Positions 8,950 to 16,773 of a stretch of DNA of 64,000 nt are shown piece by piece. A program made the translations under genes and the position numbers. The notes under the pieces were generated by a model. That model was given only the letters and a program-made list of their open reading frames with translations. It did no database searches and was not told the origin of the DNA. The DNA is from JAHOYW01 sp963664605 (lineage in GTDB: Bacteria; Verrucomicrobiota; Lentisphaeria; Victivallales; Victivallaceae): the NCBI GenBank assembly GCA_963664605.1, contig OY761536.1, forward strand, positions 1,116,001 through 1,180,000. The letters run 5' to 3'. Numbering within the stretch: the stretch's first letter is position 1; every line of letters starts with the position of its first letter.

Positions 8950-8965
8950 TGGCACACTTATTGCT
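8950..8965 (+). promoter_or_regulatory. sigma-54 (-24/-12) promoter of the HEPN-like gene
   Basis: TGGCACACTTATTGCT fits the sigma-54 consensus TGGCAC-N5-TTGCT, with GG (8951-8952) and GC (8963-8964) separated by exactly 10 bases. Transcription would start near 8976, about 44 bases before the ATG at 9020. The rest of the 305-base gap 8715-9019 is AT-rich with no further gene seen. Confidence 0.85.
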
Positions 8966-9019
8966 AATTATAAAATCGTCCAGTTTTAAAAAATTAACCT
9001 TTTAAAAAGGAGCAAAGTC

Positions 9020-9415
9020 ATGATTGGTACAACAGGGTATGTGAATTACTGGGAAGATGCCTGCAAATATCTTCGCGTTGCTAAAGGCGGACTGAAACGT
9101 CCGAAGATCTTTACTCCGGAGATACTTTATAATCTTCTAGGGCTTTCAATCGAAAAATATTTTATGGCGGCCATGGTGCGTCATGGTGACATGGCGGACA
9201 ATCACACTTTTTCCGACTTGATTGATTCCGCCGCACGGATAAAGCCGGTTGAAAATTCTTTGATTGAGCGCCTGAAGGAAGCTGAAACCTATCAAAATAT
9301 ATGTCCGGCATTTGACGGGTATATGCGTAAAAATATACCCGAGGAAGCAATTTTAAAAATGATAGATGTGACTGAAGACGTTAAAGAATGGGCTGATTCA
9401 ACAATTAACTCTTAA
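9020..9415 (+). CDS. HEPN-like small helical protein under sigma-54 control
   Basis: 131 residues, all-helical in appearance. The stretch YWEDACKYLRVA, then IFTPEILYNLLGLSIEKYF and a later HTFSDLIDSA, resembles the HEPN fold, in which a helix with LLG..IEK is followed by a short loop and THDL-like motif. No clear C-terminal RxxxxH RNase motif is seen, so nuclease activity is doubtful. It begins with AAGGAG 9 bases before the ATG. It has its own sigma-54 promoter and stops about 105 bases from the end of the convergent nif-mod operon. This placement suggests expression under nitrogen-fixing conditions. The function is unknown; the HEPN call is by eye. Confidence 0.6.
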   Translation: MIGTTGYVNYWEDACKYLRVAKGGLKRPKIFTPEILYNLLGLSIEKYFMAAMVRHGDMADNHTFSDLIDSAARIKPVENSLIERLKEAETYQNICPAFDGYMRKNIPEEAILKMIDVTEDVKEWADSTINS

Positions 9416-9520
9416 AAGTCAGATCTTCACTAGATATTGATATAGGAGAGCGGGAGTCTTTTCGGTTTCTGTAACGGCTCGATGGATTCTTGCCCTCCAA
9501 TGATATTTCCTTAAAGAAGA

Positions 9521-9964
9521 TTACAGCATTTTTCTAAGGCCGATGAGATTGGTTAATGACCAGTTATATTTGCGGTAAAAGTTTAATGCCGGGATATTTT
9601 CCTTGTCGGCAAGGAGCTGTACACGTTTCAAACCTGATTCTTCAGCCCAGTTGGTGGCGGCTTCAAGCAAGTGAGTACCGATACCTTCATGACGACAGTC
9701 TTGGTCAACGACCAAATCTTCCAGTAAACCCACTTTCGCGCCTTCGGCGGAAGAAGTTAATACCTGTATCGTGCACATGCCGACTATTTGTTTTTCCTTT
9801 TCCGCAACGAATATTTTGCTGGATTTATCTTGAAATAACATCAGCAAACCAGCCCGGTGCTTCCCGGGATTGAATTTGAAATCTTTTTCAATACTGAATA
9901 GCTGTTTCAGTAATTCAACCATATCCGGAATATCCCCCTTAACAGCCTGCCGGTAAGTAAACAT
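9521..9964 (-). CDS. GNAT-family N-acetyltransferase
   Basis: 147 residues with the GNAT fold: an N-terminal YRQAVKGDIPDMVELL, the central strand LLEDLVVD, and the acetyl-CoA pyrophosphate loop RHEGIGTHLLE, followed by FYRKYNW near the C-terminus. It acetylates an amine of unknown identity in the cytoplasm. It is the last gene of the nif-mod run, 13 bases after modA, with GGGGGAAAT as ribosome site. Stand-alone GNAT genes occur in several nif clusters, but a defined role in nitrogen fixation is not established to my knowledge. Confidence 0.85.
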   Translation of the reverse strand: MFTYRQAVKGDIPDMVELLKQLFSIEKDFKFNPGKHRAGLLMLFQDKSSKIFVAEKEKQIVGMCTIQVLTSSAEGAKVGLLEDLVVDQDCRHEGIGTHLLEAATNWAEESGLKRVQLLADKENIPALNFYRKYNWSLTNLIGLRKML

Positions 9965-9977
9965 AATATTTCCCCCG

Positions 9978-10706
9978 TTATTTTGTTATGAATCCGTATT
10001 TTCTGAAAATCTTTTTTGCTTTATCCGAACCTGAAAAAGTGATAAACTTTTCTGCCGCCCCTTTTTCATGGCATGATTTTGTCAAGGCGATTGGATAAAC
10101 GATTTCTTTACCGCCGATTACAGTATATTTGTTAATGACTTTGAGTTTTTTATTCATTGCCGCATCGGTTGCGTAGACAAAACCTCCGTCAACAGCGCCT
10201 TGTGCCAGCCAGGACAAAACCTGCCTGACGTTACTGCCTTGAATAATCCTCCCTTTCACTTTATCCCAGAGCTTTTTAGATTCGAGCAGTTTTTTCGCGT
10301 ATTTTCCTGCTGGCACATAAGCTGGATTGCCAATGCCGAGCCGCTTGACCTCTAGAAGAGATATGTCTTTAGCGGCAACAAAGACCAGAGCGTTGGTACA
10401 CATGACCTTAATGGATTTTTTATCCACAATATTTCCATAATTGTTTTTACCGCCGAAATTACTGTTGGCGGATGCGAAAATATCGATAGGGGCTCCTCTG
10501 CTGATCTGCATTCGGATTTTCCCGGTCGCCGCGAAAGTCATAATGAGCTTGGTGTCCGGATTATTTTTTTCAAATTCCGTTTTCAGTTCCTTCATGACAT
10601 TAGTCAGGCTTGCGGCTGCACCAATAGTTAAAGTTTTTCCCGCTAAGACATTTAGAAATATCATGAATGTGAATATTATACAGATATATTTATATAATCT
10701 TTTCAC
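9978..10706 (-). CDS. modA: molybdate ABC transporter substrate-binding protein
   Basis: 242 residues. A signal peptide (about 1-22, hydrophobic YICIIFTFMIFLNVLAG) precedes a ModA fold. The N-terminal strand ends in GAAASLTNVMKEL, where the conserved Ser binds the oxyanion, and the FAATGKIRMQI and GAPIDIFASA motifs of ModA follow. It binds molybdate (possibly tungstate) outside the inner membrane and hands it to ModB. It overlaps modC by 17 bases, indicating translational coupling. The order modB-modC-modA downstream of nifV supplies molybdenum for FeMo-cofactor. Confidence 0.93.
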   Translation of the reverse strand: MKRLYKYICIIFTFMIFLNVLAGKTLTIGAAASLTNVMKELKTEFEKNNPDTKLIMTFAATGKIRMQISRGAPIDIFASANSNFGGKNNYGNIVDKKSIKVMCTNALVFVAAKDISLLEVKRLGIGNPAYVPAGKYAKKLLESKKLWDKVKGRIIQGSNVRQVLSWLAQGAVDGGFVYATDAAMNKKLKVINKYTVIGGKEIVYPIALTKSCHEKGAAEKFITFSGSDKAKKIFRKYGFITK

Positions 10707-11508
10707 TCAGCATTCTCCTTTGTACAAATTCCTGTTTTACGAGTTTTTTTTCGCATTTGACGTATACCCATATCTCCCTATTGCTCTTGCGGCTGCCTCT
10801 GCCCATAAAAGATGCGGCAAATTTTGTTGCCGGATTTTCAAATACTTCCTCAATCGTGCCGGTTTGCTCAATCTCACCGTTATGTATCAAGGTGATACGA
10901 TCGGCGAGAGCTAATGCTTCTTCCCGGTTGTGAGTGACATACAAAATAGTCGTTTGGGTTTTGCGGTGAAGCTCCTTGAGTTCGTCGATAAGCTCTTCTT
11001 GTAAACTCAGGTCAAGGTGGCTCAAAGCCTCGTCGAAGAGTATGATTTCCGGCTCCGCTGCCAGCGCTCTGGCGATTGCGACGCGCTGTTTTTGCCCTCC
11101 GCTCAACATGTGTGGTTTTTCGTCAGCCTTTTCTGTTAAATGCATCATGTTCAGATATTCATTAACTTTCGTTTTTATATGAGTACGCGATTTTTTCCTT
11201 GTTTTCATACCGAAAGCGATATTATCTCTGACTGAAAGGTGCGGGAACAAAGCATAATCCTGAAAAACCATGCTTACCGGACGGCTTTCCGGGAAGGATT
11301 TAGTGACATTGACATTGTTAAAATATATTTCCCCGCTGTCCGGCTTCAATAATCCAGCGATCAGATTAAGAAGGACACTTTTACCTTCGCCGCTGGGACC
11401 GAGGATAACATGGAATTCACCTTTTCTGATGTCAAGGGACAAATCATTAATTACGGTCTTCCCGTTGAATGTTTTCACAATATTTTTAATTTGTATGAAC
11501 ATTTCCAT
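10690..11508 (-). CDS. modC: molybdate ABC transporter ATP-binding protein
   Basis: 272 residues with a complete ABC ATPase: Walker A GPSGEGKS (37-44), Q-loop VFQDYALFPH, signature LSGGQ (135-139), Walker B IILFDE (155-160) and the H-loop in YVTHNREEA. Typical ModC is about 350 residues with a C-terminal MOP/TOBE domain that binds molybdate. That domain is absent here, replaced by a short basic tail of about 40 residues. Identification as ModC rests on the neighbours modB and modA. The first ATG (11508) has AGGAAAT upstream and overlaps modB by 23 bases. Confidence 0.88.
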   Translation of the reverse strand: MEMFIQIKNIVKTFNGKTVINDLSLDIRKGEFHVILGPSGEGKSVLLNLIAGLLKPDSGEIYFNNVNVTKSFPESRPVSMVFQDYALFPHLSVRDNIAFGMKTRKKSRTHIKTKVNEYLNMMHLTEKADEKPHMLSGGQKQRVAIARALAAEPEIILFDEALSHLDLSLQEELIDELKELHRKTQTTILYVTHNREEALALADRITLIHNGEIEQTGTIEEVFENPATKFAASFMGRGSRKSNREIWVYVKCEKKLVKQEFVQRRMLSEKII

Positions 11509-12304
11509 ATTTCCTGAATAAAGTTTTCATTACTATGAGAGATACAAAAGCGAATACGGTAAGCAGTAAGGCTATGGCGGTAGATGTATTGAAATCCCCG
11601 CTCATGCTTTTCGAGTAAATCGCTAAAGTCATAGTTTCGGTTTTACCCGGAATACAGCCTGCCACCATTGCTGTTGCTCCGAATTCCCCCAGGGCGCGCG
11701 CCCAGCACATAACCAGTCCGGCGCACAATCCATTTCTGATGAGCGGCAGGATGACATGAATAAAAGTATAAAACCTTGATGCCCGCAAGGTGTAGGATGC
11801 GGATAAGATGTTTTGCGGAATTGCGGCAATGCTTTCCCGGACTGTTTTAATGAAAAACGGTGCGGCAACAAAAGTTTGCGCAATGATAATGGCTGTCTTG
11901 GAAAAAATAATACTGACATCGAATTTATTCAGAAATCCGCCAAAGGCTCCATTGGGGCTGAGCAGTACCAGCAGAGCGAGCCCTGAGACCAGAGGCGGGA
12001 AAACTATCGGCAGATCGATAAGGGAGTCTATGATAACTTTTCCTTTAAAGTCCTTGACGGCGAGTATATAAGCGACCGGCAGCCCGATGAAAAAAGTTAC
12101 CGCAGCAACCATCAATGAGGTTTCCAGGCTAATGAAAAGCGCGTCCTTTACTTCGTCGGAGATAAAAATGCTCAAATTGCTCCATACTGGAGATTTAGAG
12201 AAGAAAAACAGGAATACCATAGCGACAGACACCGCAAACAAGGCTGCTGCGAATGTCATCGTGGTTTCAAATAAAAAAGATTTTCTGTTTCCTGCTCCAA
12301 TCAT
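11486..12304 (-). CDS. modB: molybdate ABC transporter permease
   Basis: 272 residues, about six transmembrane helices. The EAA loop (ASYTLRASRFYTFIHVILPL, near residues 165-185) couples to the ATPase. The ALGEFGATAMVAG and TETMTLAIY segments are diagnostic of ModB/CysT-type permeases. It forms the inner-membrane channel of the ModABC importer. It begins 2 bases after nifV in the same operon, so molybdate uptake is transcribed together with nitrogenase. Confidence 0.93.
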   Translation of the reverse strand: MIGAGNRKSFLFETTMTFAAALFAVSVAMVFLFFFSKSPVWSNLSIFISDEVKDALFISLETSLMVAAVTFFIGLPVAYILAVKDFKGKVIIDSLIDLPIVFPPLVSGLALLVLLSPNGAFGGFLNKFDVSIIFSKTAIIIAQTFVAAPFFIKTVRESIAAIPQNILSASYTLRASRFYTFIHVILPLIRNGLCAGLVMCWARALGEFGATAMVAGCIPGKTETMTLAIYSKSMSGDFNTSTAIALLLTVFAFVSLIVMKTLFRKYGNVHTN

Positions 12305-12306
12305 AA

Positions 12307-13452
12307 TTAGACGTGTCCTTTGCCTTTCGTCAATAATGACGGAGGCATTTTACGGTAAATATCTATCAGTTCACGAGCTTCAAGGCTCCTTTCAAGTATA
12401 GCTGAGTATTCTTTGGTTGTTGTTAATATTGAGTCTACTTCTGCTTCAGACAGGATGATATTCCGTTCAGCAAAAAACATCCTGATGGCGGCTTTGCCTG
12501 AATGTTTGCCGATTACGAACTCAATGTTTCCTGCTCCTGATTCCTCCGGAGCGACCAGTTGATATGATTTTTTATTTTTAGCCAGACAGTCGATATGAAT
12601 ACCCGATTCATGTTTGTAAGCCATAGTTCCGCTTATCGGTTTATTTACAGGAATCGGGAGTTTTGAGGCAGCCGCAACGCGTTCGCACAAGCTTTTGACT
12701 ACAGACAGGTCTTTTGCGCAGTCAATACCCATAGAGTGTTTAAGCGCGAAGTAGAATTCCTCAGTCGGACAATTTCCGGCTCTTTCGCCTAAACCATTGA
12801 CCGTGGTGCTGATGTAATCGGCTCCGGCTACTGCGGCGGCAAGAGAATTTCCGGTTGCCATCCCCAAATCATTGTGCCCATGAAACTCAACAGCTCCGAT
12901 TCCTGATTTGTTTTTCAGTTGCCTTATTAATTCAGAAGTTTGTATTGGATTCAGTATGCCGACAGTATCAGCGAGACGGACTCTGAAAGCTCCTTTTTCG
13001 TGGACGGCTTCAGTTACTTTCAGCAGAAAGTCAAAGTCTGCCCGGGAAGCGTCCTGAAGCCCTATGGAAATCCTGCTGTTGTTGAAGTATTTCCTGTTGG
13101 CGAGTTTATCGATCAAATCGAAAACCCACGCCCGTTTTTTGTTCATGGACTCTATCAGGATATCAGATACCGGCAAGGAGATATTGATGATGTCAGCTCC
13201 GGTTTCTAGACATTCATCAATATCTTTTTCAATGGCTCGGCACCAGCAGCTTACATCAAAATCCAACCCCAGAGATATCAGGCTTATAATATCTTCTTTG
13301 TCTTTGCCGCTTATCGCCGGAGTGCCGATTTCAACTTCATCCACTCCGAGTTTTTCCAGCATCAGGGCTATATCAAGCTTATCTTTGAAAGAGAACACGA
13401 CTCCCGGAGCCTGTTCCCCATCTCTCAGAGTTGTATCTGCTATCCTGATCAT
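12307..13452 (-). CDS. nifV: homocitrate synthase
   Basis: 381 residues. Condenses acetyl-CoA and 2-oxoglutarate to (R)-homocitrate, the organic ligand of FeMo-cofactor. It belongs to the DRE-TIM metallolyase family: the opening IADTTLRDGEQAPG carries the DRE-type catalytic Arg/Asp, and FHGHNDLGMATGN holds the metal-binding HxH. NGLGERAGN and HESGIHIDC follow. Length agrees with NifV (about 380). 2-isopropylmalate synthase is longer because of its LeuA regulatory domain, which is absent. The operon context (after nifB and the ferredoxin, before mod) makes the NifV call firm. Confidence 0.95.
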   Translation of the reverse strand: MIRIADTTLRDGEQAPGVVFSFKDKLDIALMLEKLGVDEVEIGTPAISGKDKEDIISLISLGLDFDVSCWCRAIEKDIDECLETGADIINISLPVSDILIESMNKKRAWVFDLIDKLANRKYFNNSRISIGLQDASRADFDFLLKVTEAVHEKGAFRVRLADTVGILNPIQTSELIRQLKNKSGIGAVEFHGHNDLGMATGNSLAAAVAGADYISTTVNGLGERAGNCPTEEFYFALKHSMGIDCAKDLSVVKSLCERVAAASKLPIPVNKPISGTMAYKHESGIHIDCLAKNKKSYQLVAPEESGAGNIEFVIGKHSGKAAIRMFFAERNIILSEAEVDSILTTTKEYSAILERSLEARELIDIYRKMPPSLLTKGKGHV

Positions 13453-13463
13453 TTTGTTTCTCT

Positions 13464-13766
13464 TTAAGTTATTAAATATTCCTCGCAGGCTTCTCCGTCT
13501 TCGAGGGCGTCGAGGATTTCATCGACGGCTTCTTCATTTACATTCCCGTACCAGTAATTTTGCGGATATATTACCATAGCCGGTCCGCGGTCGCATACTT
13601 TCAGGCAGCCTGTTGCTGAAACCATTGCGTCAAGACCGCGGTCAAGAATTTCTTCTTCAATGTACTGCAACAGGGCTGGTCCGCCTTTTTTATTGCATAT
13701 ACCCTGTGGTTCTCCAGACATTCTGAATGAATTGCAGACGAAAATGTGATAATCCGGTTTGTCCAT
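13464..13766 (-). CDS. thioredoxin-like [2Fe-2S] ferredoxin, nitrogenase-linked
   Basis: 100 residues. Cysteines at 11, 24, 54 and 58 match the spacing of the Clostridium pasteurianum 2Fe-2S ferredoxin family (Cys 11, 24, 56, 60), a thioredoxin-fold ferredoxin known to interact with the MoFe protein. The frame is open further upstream, but AAGGAG lies just before the ATG at 13766, and an upstream extension would run into the preceding gene, so the shorter start is chosen. It sits between the nifX-like gene and nifV. It may deliver electrons or act in cofactor assembly; the exact role in this family is still uncertain. Confidence 0.9.
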   Translation of the reverse strand: MDKPDYHIFVCNSFRMSGEPQGICNKKGGPALLQYIEEEILDRGLDAMVSATGCLKVCDRGPAMVIYPQNYWYGNVNEEAVDEILDALEDGEACEEYLIT

Positions 13767-13783
13767 TTTTGTTCTCCTTGTTA

Positions 13784-14107
13784 TTATATTAATTCCGGCA
13801 GTCTGCTGACCGCCATTTCGCATTCAATGACCGATATGTTTTTATAGACAAGCGCGGCTTTCGGAGCCTCACCGATCTTGGATGTGAATAATATTTCACA
13901 GTCGTATATCGTATCAAAAATGTTATTCATCTTATCAAACTGGAATTCATGATCCGGACTGGAATACCCGGAACAGTATTTTTCCGTGCTGCGGATTTCC
14001 AGTTCCGCAATATGGGAATCTTCCATCTCGTAAATATAAAAATTTTCAGTTTTTCCGAAATGAAGATCAACTTCATTTCCGTTAGTTGTGCATACTGCCA
14101 CTTTCAT
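13784..14107 (-). CDS. NifX/NafY-type FeMo-cofactor-binding protein
   Basis: 107 residues of the dinitrogenase iron-molybdenum cofactor family (NifX, NifY, NafY and the NifB C-terminal domain). The opening MKVAVCTTNGNEVDLHFGKTE contains the HFG motif, with the conserved His used in cofactor binding. EILFTSKIGEAPKAAL follows in the second half. It would carry NifB-co or FeMo-co between NifB, NifEN and apo-nitrogenase. It is about 15 bases downstream of nifB, whose own C-terminal domain is of the same family. Called NifX-like because single-domain members cannot be told apart by eye. Confidence 0.85.
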   Translation of the reverse strand: MKVAVCTTNGNEVDLHFGKTENFYIYEMEDSHIAELEIRSTEKYCSGYSSPDHEFQFDKMNNIFDTIYDCEILFTSKIGEAPKAALVYKNISVIECEMAVSRLPELI

Positions 14108-14122
14108 CTTGTACCTTCTTTT

Positions 14123-15388
14123 TTAACAGCATCCGCCGGCGGCATTTCCGCTGCAGGTCATTCTGCAGGATGAAATATCACCGCTGGCTATATTTTTAAT
14201 TGGTTTACCGCTGTAAACAGCTTTTAAACTTTCTTCGATCAGTCCGGAAGTTTTGACCACTTCCAAGTCTGTCTGACTTAATATTTCAAGTGGTTTCGGA
14301 CCGATTCCGTTAACCAGCAGGACACTACAGTCAGAGAGCGCTTCGCTCAGTTTTGTCCAGCGGTTGTCCCCTGAGCCTCTCGGTGGAGTAAGACGTTTCT
14401 CATGTGTCGTGAATCTGCCGTTATCTTCGCGGAATATCTGGAGACAATCGGCTTCGCCGAGGTGCTGATTAACCAGCAGCCCTTCATAACTTGCCGCGGC
14501 AACATAAGGACGGCCTTCTTTTATCCATTTCTTGCTTGCCGCTATTTTTACGAGTTCATTTCCTAAAGCTTTATCATCGCAGCCGAGTATACCGACTGCA
14601 TCGGCACGGCATCTCTGACAATGTTTCATCATAGGCAGGGATTTTCCGGCGATGTTTCTGATTGCCGCGACCATTTCGCCGGATGGATTTTCAAGGTTTT
14701 CGAAGTCTGTTCCTTTTGTTACCAGTAATGGAATACAGTTCATTATATCGGCACCCATTTTTGCCATTTTCTCAGCGATATCCGGAATATGCTGGTCGTT
14801 GATCCCGGGAATAATGATAGAATTTATTTTTACCGTCAGGTCAAGTTCCTTGAGCTTTTCTATACACTTTAATTGTTCAGACAGCAATGCTTCCGCAGCT
14901 TCAACTTTGCGCAGGTTGCGTTTTTTATACCTGACCCAGGAATAGATTTTTGCGCCGACTTCGGGATCTATGGAGTTGACAGTCAAAGTGACATGTGTTA
15001 CGCCTAATTCCTTGATGCGGTCAATATGCGGATAAAGTCCGAGTCCGTTTGTTGACAGGCAGAAAATCATATCAGGATAAGCTTCATGAACCAGTTCCAG
15101 AGTTTTCAATGTTGCTTCCGGGTTGGCGAACGGATCGCCCGGCCCGGCAATGCCGACAGTAGTGATGTGCGGCGCTTTTGCTCTGACTTTTGTTACATAT
15201 TCAAGAGCTTGTTCCGGTGACAATACCGCACTGGTGACGCCCGGGCGACTTTCGTTGACGCAGTCATATTTGCGGTTGCAGTATTTGCATTGGATATTAC
15301 ACTCAGGGGCTACCGGAAGATGAACCCTGCCGTATTTCCCTTTAACCCCTGAATTAAAACAGGGATGTTTTGATTTATCAGCTTTCAT
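14123..15388 (-). CDS. nifB: FeMo-cofactor biosynthesis radical SAM protein NifB
   Basis: 421 residues. Builds NifB-co, an 8Fe-9S-C cluster precursor, using S-adenosylmethionine. The radical SAM cluster motif is C30-x3-C34-x2-C37, with another Cys at 43. HPCFN at the N-terminus and the TVGIAGPGDPFANP segment are NifB hallmarks. The C-terminal part (about residues 300-415) is a NifX-like domain, so it is the fused, two-domain form. It ends in a Cys/Gly-rich tail (GGCC). It lies downstream of nifN and upstream of a free NifX-like gene. Confidence 0.96.
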   Translation of the reverse strand: MKADKSKHPCFNSGVKGKYGRVHLPVAPECNIQCKYCNRKYDCVNESRPGVTSAVLSPEQALEYVTKVRAKAPHITTVGIAGPGDPFANPEATLKTLELVHEAYPDMIFCLSTNGLGLYPHIDRIKELGVTHVTLTVNSIDPEVGAKIYSWVRYKKRNLRKVEAAEALLSEQLKCIEKLKELDLTVKINSIIIPGINDQHIPDIAEKMAKMGADIMNCIPLLVTKGTDFENLENPSGEMVAAIRNIAGKSLPMMKHCQRCRADAVGILGCDDKALGNELVKIAASKKWIKEGRPYVAAASYEGLLVNQHLGEADCLQIFREDNGRFTTHEKRLTPPRGSGDNRWTKLSEALSDCSVLLVNGIGPKPLEILSQTDLEVVKTSGLIEESLKAVYSGKPIKNIASGDISSCRMTCSGNAAGGCC

Positions 15389-15402
15389 ATTTGTTTTCCC
15401 TT

Positions 15403-16773
15403 TTATATATATTTATATCCCATTGGAGAACTGTCTTGTTTGTACTGCATAAGCGCATTAGTCAAACCGTCAAAGAGCTGCTGGGTTCCCCGGTAGCCAA
15501 GATGCAGGAGCCGTTGAGCTCCGATCCTGTCATGGATGGGGAACCCGCAGCGTAACAGGGGGATGTTCATTTCACGGGATATATAATATCCTTTGCTGTT
15601 GCCTATGACTATGTCAGGGCGAACTTCAGCTGCCAGGTGTTTAAGTTCCTCAAAATCCACTCCGCTTTTTATAATCGGGGGTTCCGGGAATATCTTTGCG
15701 GCATCGGCTGTCACTTCCTTTATTGCTCCAGCGAAATGCGGACTTTCTCCACCTGTAGCGCAGACTACCGGATTAATACCTGTTTCAGACAGGAAAGCGC
15801 TCAGGGCGATAACAAAATCTTCTTCGCCGTAAATAATGGCGCGTTTTCCGAAATTATATTTGTGACCGTCGATATAGGAATCAATTAAACGTCCGCGTTC
15901 GGCAGTGTATTTTGCGGGAGCGGGTATGCCGGAAAGTTTTTCCAATACTTTGAAAAATCTGTCCGTTTCTTTTATACCGACCGGCATTCCGACATTATAT
16001 GATTTTACTTTAAATTTGTCATTGAGCCATGTTCCGGCTCCATTACCCGCGGCGAGAACCCTGCCGAATTGGATAGAGGCTCTGGCTGAGCCGGACTTCT
16101 TGATGTCTTTAGCGGAAGTTCCGCCGTTTGGAATTTTTTTGTATTCGCTCCAGGTTGAGTTATCCAGTGATTCTGAATAGTCAGGCATCATTATGTATTC
16201 CAGTCCGAAATCCTCAAGGATCTCCTTGAGATATCGCATATCGCCAGGAGAAACAAAGCCCGGGAAAAAATTTATCATTTCATTGTCTTCTTCTTTTTCA
16301 GCAAGGCATTCTACTGTTGCCTTGACCGCGGCGTTAAATCCCTCCATGTGTGTGCCGCTGTAACTCGGTGTGGAGGCAATTATAAAATCAGGCAGTTTTT
16401 TCCCGGCTTTTGATCTTTTATATTCATGCAGAAACATTTTTACATCATCGCCGATAGTCTCGCTCAGACATGAGGTGCAGATGCCGATGGCTTCCGGGGC
16501 GTACTGGGAAATGATATTATCCAGCCCGGTGCTAAAATTCTGCCAGCCGCCGAATATGGTTGATGATTCCGCGAAACTGCTGGAAGCGATATCTATCGGT
16601 TCGCGGAAATGGCTGATGAGATAGCGGCGGATATAGGTTGCGCAGCCTTGTGAACCGTGTATCAAAGGCACGCAGTTCCTTATTCCCTTGAAAGCCAGGC
16701 TTGCTCCAAGCGGAGCGCAAAGTTTACAGGCATTTGTAACCGGTGTTTCTATAAATTTTTCAGTATCAATCAT
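15403..16773 (-). CDS. nifN: FeMo-cofactor scaffold subunit NifN
   Basis: 456 residues, homologous to NifK and forming NifE2N2, on which NifB-co is matured with Mo and homocitrate. Conserved cysteines are C16/C19 (NACKLCAPLGA), C44 (GSQGCATYI) and the CTSCLSETIGDD motif. It pairs with NifE by a 4-base gene overlap (ATGA type), consistent with coupled translation. The GSQGC and SETIGDD motifs are also found in NifK, but the N-terminal ACKLCAPLGASLA pattern and the position after nifE favour NifN. Confidence 0.93.
   Translation of the reverse strand: MIDTEKFIETPVTNACKLCAPLGASLAFKGIRNCVPLIHGSQGCATYIRRYLISHFREPIDIASSSFAESSTIFGGWQNFSTGLDNIISQYAPEAIGICTSCLSETIGDDVKMFLHEYKRSKAGKKLPDFIIASTPSYSGTHMEGFNAAVKATVECLAEKEEDNEMINFFPGFVSPGDMRYLKEILEDFGLEYIMMPDYSESLDNSTWSEYKKIPNGGTSAKDIKKSGSARASIQFGRVLAAGNGAGTWLNDKFKVKSYNVGMPVGIKETDRFFKVLEKLSGIPAPAKYTAERGRLIDSYIDGHKYNFGKRAIIYGEEDFVIALSAFLSETGINPVVCATGGESPHFAGAIKEVTADAAKIFPEPPIIKSGVDFEELKHLAAEVRPDIVIGNSKGYYISREMNIPLLRCGFPIHDRIGAQRLLHLGYRGTQQLFDGLTNALMQYKQDSSPMGYKYI

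Noticed and set aside
13767..13823. N-terminal extension of the 2Fe-2S ferredoxin
   Set aside because: It lies inside the preceding NifX-like gene, is not conserved in sequence character, and a strong ribosome site precedes the ATG at 13766.
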